NCBI GenBank assembly: GCA_002633025.1
Contig: NMRB01000381.1
Coordinates: 265,958 to 329,957 of the forward strand
DNA: 64,000 bases
DNA from: Notospermus geniculatus
Taxonomy: Eukaryota > Nemertea > Pilidiophora > Heteronemertea > Lineidae
Reading direction: 5' to 3'
In this document: piece after piece, positions 59,462-64,000 of the stretch
Layout of the letters: every line of letters begins with the position of its first letter
Numbering within the stretch: position 1 is the first letter of the stretch
Notes under the pieces: model-generated
The model's database searches: none
The model's input: only the letters and a program-made list of their open reading frames with translations
Told to the model about the DNA's origin: nothing
Program-made: the position numbers and the translations under genes

Positions 59462-59789
59462 GCGGGTGATCCACTAACTTCACGACGAGTTTACGATCAG
59501 TTTGCGATTAGTTCACGAAGGCGGCGTTTGCGACTACGACGAAAAATCATTAGCCGGTGGATCAGCGTTCACGATTCGTTCACGACGAGTTTGCGACTCG
59601 TTAACGACTAGTTTGCGACGAGTTTACGACGAGATCAAACATGTTTGATTTGGTTCGGTGGATCAGCTTCAACGTCACGTCATTTCTGTACGATCAGTTT
59701 GCAACTAGTTTACGACGAGTTCGCGATTCGTTTACGACTGCCGTCGCGAACTAATCGCAAACTGGTCGTAAACTCGGTGGATCACCCGC
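59462..59789. mobile_element. Inverted-repeat element built of 11-bp units
   Basis: The ends are GCGGGTGATCCAC and GTGGATCACCCGC. Between them, blocks of an 11-base unit, consensus RCGAYNAGTTY, run head to tail, for example ACGACGAGTTT then ACGATCAGTTT then GCGATTAGTTC. Three direct blocks and one inverted block are separated by GGTGGATCA words. The outer blocks belong to the inverted ends, so the arms pair over about 55 bases. Confidence 0.85.
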
Positions 59790-60638
59790 AAAAGGGTGAT
59801 TTCGGTCATAGCTGGCCAGCGATTACCAATATCTGAAATGCATTTAATGAACACCAATTTAACCCCCAGTTATAAATTTTAGTACTAAAAAATCTTGAGT
59901 GTGGACAACGGACATTTTAAGCCCTTCCCTTTGTGTGACAGCAGAGGAGGAGTTTTTAACAGTATATTTAGCCCTATCATCATCAAGTCTTCGCGGTAAA
60001 AGTGGCATCCACAATCATCACTGCTGGCATTTTGGACTATAATCGGCATGAAATCATTGCGGTATAGTCTACTCCTCATTTAGCCAAGGTAGATCGCAAT
60101 CCTGAACCAGAACTGTAATGTCATTGAACCTGGGTGACTTTGATAAATTCCCTGCCAAATATGATTTATCACGGATGTAACCTTCAGAAGCCCTACTTGG
60201 TTTACAATCCTTTTCCATAATGAAAGAGCTCAGCGTTGAGGGGAGGCAGAACATAATTCAACCAGGCGGGAGAAAAAAACATTTTAACACTTTTGCCAAA
60301 GTAGGTCTACTAAGAAGAATTTCACGGCCACTGGAAAGGATTGTTTTCATTGTAGCCATATGAAGGTATAAACAAACGAATTTTTCGCCAGTCATGGCCC
60401 ACGGTACTGCTTTTGTTGTATAGGCCTACCTGTAACATGGCCGCTCTGACATCACACTGAAAACACCTAACAGCAAATTTTCCAAATTTGTTGAAAAGTA
60501 TGCCTATTAGGCCTAGGCCTACTGAAGTCACTTTGTTGACAATGGCGTATTCATATGGATGATATAAGATAAGTGCATTAATAACCAACTGTGGGGTGAT
60601 GTAGATCCCATTTGTTGCATAAGGCCCCTATTCGTGTA
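59790..60638. other. Intergenic, no gene seen
   Basis: No supported feature found; short minus-strand frames only. Confidence 0.5.
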
Positions 60639-60752
60639 TTACATAGAAGTATACGATATACGAAAACGCCGGTTAACAATGGCTTCACCGTCGTAAATGA
60701 ACTTGAAGCCTTTGTTAACCGGCCTTTTCGTATACCGTATACTTCTATGTAA
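60639..60752. mobile_element. MITE family D, copy 2 (114 bp)
   Basis: TTACATAGAAGTATACGATA at the left is mirrored by TATACCGTATACTTCTATGTAA at the right, with CCGGTTAACAA and GCTTCA inside each arm. It matches 61823-61956 closely. Confidence 0.88.
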
Positions 60753-60900
60753 CGGAAGCCCAAGTGAAACATTCCCCTTGATCTAGAGGGAAAATTTTCA
60801 CATCGGCCTAAATGCATGTTCTCTGCATGCGCGCCCTGGGCTACGGAACCAAAACCAGCCGAGCCGACAAACGAAGCCGTGCGTAAACCATTGAAACATT

Positions 60901-61030
60901 AGGGAGTTTTCGCAAAGCCCCCGAAACGCCAACGCGAACGTCTATCCTTTTGTTCGGTGCTCTCTTCGTGGCATCGAACAATGGGTTTGGCGTTCGCGTT
61001 GGCGTTTCGGGGGCTTTGCGAAAACTCCCT
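60901..61030. mobile_element. MITE family E, complete copy (130 bp)
   Basis: AGGGAGTTTTCGCAAAGCCC and its inverted copy form 40-base ends. ATT (or TA, if the outer A and T belong to the target) is duplicated at 60898-60900 and 61031-61033. The interior holds GTTCGGTG and GGCATCGAACAATGG, as in 57954-58173. Confidence 0.88.
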
Positions 61031-61436
61031 ATTGGGAAAAGCCCGCACCCGGGCCCAGCAGAGCAGAAGATTTTATCGCTGTTACCAGTAGATTCAGTTC
61101 TTCATTCTCCGTCCATTGTGTCAACACGGTTTATTCACGACACGATCCGTGCTGAAATCAAAACCGCACGGTGTTCCCGCGGGATGGACAGACAAACCTT
61201 AATTCAAAGTGAATTCAAATATGAGTTTCATGTCAATTTCATCGGGTACTCCCAACTGACGAGCAAGGGCACGTAAAGATAATGTGATCCCTTTTAAATT
61301 CCCTGCCGAATGGGATTCTTCACTGTTAACAACATTCTGGCCTCGTGGTGAGTCGACCTCGGGCAGCTGAAAAAACGCTCTTTAGTTTGTCATTTCAAAT
61401 CGATTTGTCACTTCCCCTCCCATGGGATTTAATCTA
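61031..61436. other. Intergenic, no gene seen
   Basis: Nothing recognised. Confidence 0.5.
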
Positions 61437-61553
61437 GGGCCGTATTCTAGATTAGTTTCAAGTCTAAGGTTTCCCTTTTTTTAATAGCTAGTAGTGTTTG
61501 CAGGGCGGAATGCAAGCTTAATAAAGTGGACCTTGCTTCTAGAATACGGGCCC
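61437..61553. mobile_element. 117-bp MITE with short ends
   Basis: GGGCCGTATTCTAG at the left and CTAGAATACGGGCCC at the right are inverted copies; the interior is unique. Confidence 0.7.
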
Positions 61554-61628
61554 AAGTCATTCCCGAGACCAGGGCCTGGGAAGGTATTAACGGAAGAAAA
61601 TTACGGTTCCAAATGTTTGGCGTCCCTG

Positions 61629-61822
61629 AGGCTCCATTTCCATAGAGTTCACGTTGACACTTTTCACGCGCCACGCTTCACGTTTTCCTTTCGTTCCTCG
61701 GAGAAAGCATGTCACAGGACAGGTAATGTGTGTCTCGTTGTGCGCTGAATCGAGGAACGAAAGGAAAACGTGAAGCGTGGCGCGTGAAAAGTGTCAACGT
61801 GAGCTCTATGGAACTGGAGCCT
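61629..61822. mobile_element. 194-bp foldback element
   Basis: Arms of about 72 bases, starting AGGCTCCATTTCCATAGAG and carrying CACGTTGACACTTTTCACGC, are mirrored with few mismatches. It directly abuts the family D element that starts at 61823. Confidence 0.88.
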
Positions 61823-61956
61823 AAGGCTTCCTTTACATTGAAGTATACGGTATACGAAAACACCGGCGAACAATGGCTTCACGGTCGTGAATCCTCGAGA
61901 AGCCTTTGTTAATCGGTGTTTTCGTATACCGTATACTTCTATGTACAGGAAGCCTT
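61823..61956. mobile_element. MITE family D, copy 3 (134 bp)
   Basis: The outer ends AAGGCTTCC and GGAAGCCTT enclose the same GAAGTATACGGTATACG arms as the copy at 60639. The centre reads AACAATGGCTTCACGG and GAAGCCTTTGTTAATCGG. Confidence 0.88.
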
Positions 61957-62446
61957 ATAGCGTGGTTCACATCATATCGGCTGGACTGCATCAACAATAC
62001 CGTAACACCACAGAGGCGCGATATGGTTGTCTACATAGAGAAATGCAAACGCCCTTCGAAATACCTCCAGAACATGATACACTACCGGGCTTTTTGGTGG
62101 CGCCACCGTATTCAATTTCTGTCTTTCAGTGTACAGTACAGGGCACAGTTGACATACCCGAATTTGCATAACCTGCGTGAACCATTCGCTCTACTGCGTG
62201 CAACTTTTGTGTAGGGTACGCGCAGGTAAAATCACCAGAGGCTTCGACCACGGTCTGACATGCACGGACACACAACCAATTTGACTGACCAAGCAGTTCT
62301 CAAGTTACGAATTGATTGCTAAGATGGGCTATCTGGGGGCCATACTGAAACTTGCGCACCAAAAAAATGTCACCCAGGCGAGCTAAAAAGAATCGAGCCA
62401 CATTCATGCAGTCTATTCGATAATATTATGTTTATTTTTTCCCCAG
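61957..62446. other. Intergenic, no gene seen
   Basis: Ends in TTTATTTTTTCCCCAG, a good acceptor-like tract for the candidate exon at 62447. Confidence 0.45.
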
Positions 62447-62803
62447 ATGAGGAGTAATTTGAATTTACATACATGCTGCTATGTGAACAAATACTGTTGG
62501 ACTTTACGGGAAGTTATTCAAATGACAACTTCATACAGTGGAGCAGCCTACGTTACTTTCAGGTCGAAAATGGTACAATCAAGGAAAGCCAGTCATTTGT
62601 TGAATCAATGGCACGACTCAGTGAAGTTATATGTCCCAGAGACCGGTACAACTCTGTCCTTTTTCCACTTGATGGGCGGAAAAAGATTGGATCAAGAGTT
62701 CGATGTTTTGGCAGTGGACCTGATTAGCCCGCTGCGCTCCGTGAGAACTTTATCTGGCTTCTCCCCACTTGAGCAGAGAAAACTCCTCAGTTTTTTGAGC
62801 TGA
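62447..62803 (+). CDS. Candidate terminal exon, unknown protein
   Basis: A strong acceptor (polypyrimidine tract then CCCCAG, ending 62446) leads straight into a frame open for 118 codons to TGA. The second half looks natural: SVKLYVPETGTTLSFFHLMG, then SPLRSVRTLSGFSPLEQRKL. A second overlapping frame (62458-62727) also looks protein-like, with FTGSYSNDNFIQWSSLRYF and CPRDRYNSVLFPLDGRKKIG, but a stop lies just after the acceptor in that frame. I cannot decide between them or name a family. A relic of a coding sequence with a frameshift is another possibility. Confidence 0.35.
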   Translation: MRSNLNLHTCCYVNKYCWTLREVIQMTTSYSGAAYVTFRSKMVQSRKASHLLNQWHDSVKLYVPETGTTLSFFHLMGGKRLDQEFDVLAVDLISPLRSVRTLSGFSPLEQRKLLSFLS

Positions 62804-63460
62804 TCATTCTCATAATCCAAGACCTGCCCTTTGTAAATATAGCAGGTCTATTTTGTGGACACCCCAGAACTACATCTAATATAACTACATACTTTTTACA
62901 TGCTAAAAGGACAGTAAGCCCTCTGTATTCAATTTGAAAAACACGAATCATCGCCGCGATTCTCGACGTCAGTGAAGTGTTAAATGTACTTCGCTCTATC
63001 TGAATACATTAGAGCTCTCTCTGCACAGTTTTTTCAATGTGGGCTGAAAACTAGGCCTTGATTCTCTGTAGTATGTATCAGGCAAGCATTTTAGGGACCT
63101 TCATGAGCTATGAGACCTCTATGTGCACTCTCCTTACATTTTGAAAATATCGTAAAATTCAATACAGTGGGGCTTTAACTTTACAGTAAGAAGGTAATAA
63201 TCTAAGTGAAAAGGCATTTTCCTTTATCCAGATTCAATGATCATTTCATGCAAAGTTATAAGTAGTATTTACAGTACATGTACTGTGGAAATGAAGTCAG
63301 TCGATCTGTGCCTTGTAAAAGCCTCACAGTGGCAAATGTTTCTCATCAAATATGCAAATAATCTCACTTAAGGTATTTTGCATATATTGTAAAAGCCTGA
63401 TACAGAGGGACTGAAGCTTCAGAAAAAGTTTACCCAAAGACTGAGTATTTTTGAGAAAAA
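62804..63460. other. Intergenic, no gene seen
   Basis: AT-rich; nothing recognised. Confidence 0.5.
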
Positions 63461-63953
63461 TACCGTATTTTCCGCACTACTAACCACACCACCGGACCCT
63501 AAGACCCGCACCCCACAGACCATAGCATTGCTAAATCCTCAGAAGACCCGCACCGCCGTATCACCCGCGGCTTATAACACGGATGATTCTCGTGAGAGGA
63601 GCACGACAGATATACCCAGTATCAGGTCACTAACTCGGGTACTTGAACGAACTAAACCGGACCATGCCTCATTTTCAATCAAACAAAATGGCTTCACTGG
63701 GAATGCCCATGCCATTACCTAGTTTTTGACATGTTTTACGGCAGAATTTTGTGCACATTCATGAAAATAGGCCTATGACATGATGCAAGGAACAATAAAG
63801 CATGGATTTTCGATATCTTCCGTGAACTTATGCATGGTTATAGGGCCGATTATAGGCCTTAATCCACGTAAGAACCGCACCGTTGTATCACCCGCACTCG
63901 CGATTTTGGTAGCCTTTTCATGGTCTTATGGTCTTATGCCGGAAAATACGGTA
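63461..63953. mobile_element. 493-bp element with TACCGTATTTTCCG ends
   Basis: TACCGTATTTTCCG at the left and CGGAAAATACGGTA at the right are exact inverted repeats. Inside, AAGACCCGCACC and TATCACCCGC recur near both ends (about 63502 and 63543 against 63875), so the sub-terminal regions share repeated words. A plus-strand frame at 63528-63722 is not convincing. Ends of this type are widespread in animal genomes. Confidence 0.75.
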
Positions 63954-64000
63954 AATGAAAATGTCGGTTTTCAAAAATGTGACCCGCTCTGGCAAAACCA

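Overview
The window reads as nuclear DNA of an invertebrate animal. It has spliced genes with GT/AG introns, a gene for assembling motile-cilium dyneins, large gene-poor stretches, and many short inverted-repeat DNA transposons (MITEs). Frequent TACATGTA and TAGGCCTA words and the gene content would suit an invertebrate deuterostome (echinoderm, hemichordate or amphioxus), but the sequence alone does not settle the species. Seven isolated single Ns and one 126-N gap show a draft assembly of a heterozygous genome.

Genes. (1) The left edge carries the first two exons of a DNAAF5 (HEATR2) orthologue on the minus strand; the gene runs off the window. (2) 11395-12987 (minus) is an intact single-exon 530-residue POT/PTR2 (SLC15-like) transporter. 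A nearly identical copy of its last 175 codons lies beside it at 10628-11155 and ends at a single N. (3) 54715-55446 (plus) is an intact single-exon Ras-family GTPase of the RASD/Ras-dva type ending in a CVIS prenylation box. (4) 39712-40633 (minus) is the 3' end of a non-LTR retrotransposon. Several shorter open stretches (21748-21913, 32673-32972, 43882-44223, 49111-49248, 62447-62803) look partly like exons, but I could not identify them.

Mobile DNA. I find about 27 inverted-repeat elements or fragments, mostly 110-520 bp, in many families. Some occur more than once: family A at 10244, 11284 and 47800; family B at 3931, 19252 and 47631; family C at 13561 and 36765; family D at 56351, 60639 and 61823; family E at 57954 and 60901. 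Two carry exact TTAA duplications as piggyBac-type elements do (16156, 19490). One hAT-like element (46882-47171) contains another MITE. The densest run is 57.9-62.0 kb, with nine elements including a 524-bp near-perfect palindrome (58599-59122) and an element built of phased 11-bp units (59462-59789).

Assembly. The sequence on either side of the 126-N gap (41796-42285 and 42412-42886) is the same locus in two versions, each with a different MITE insertion, which looks like two unmerged haplotypes. The transporter gene and its truncated copy may have a similar origin. The space between the transporter and the Ras-like gene (about 13-54 kb) holds no gene I can support apart from the orphan exon candidates and the LINE fragment. 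No rRNA, intact tRNA or CRISPR array was found; one tRNA-Ser-like relic lies at 7071-7142.
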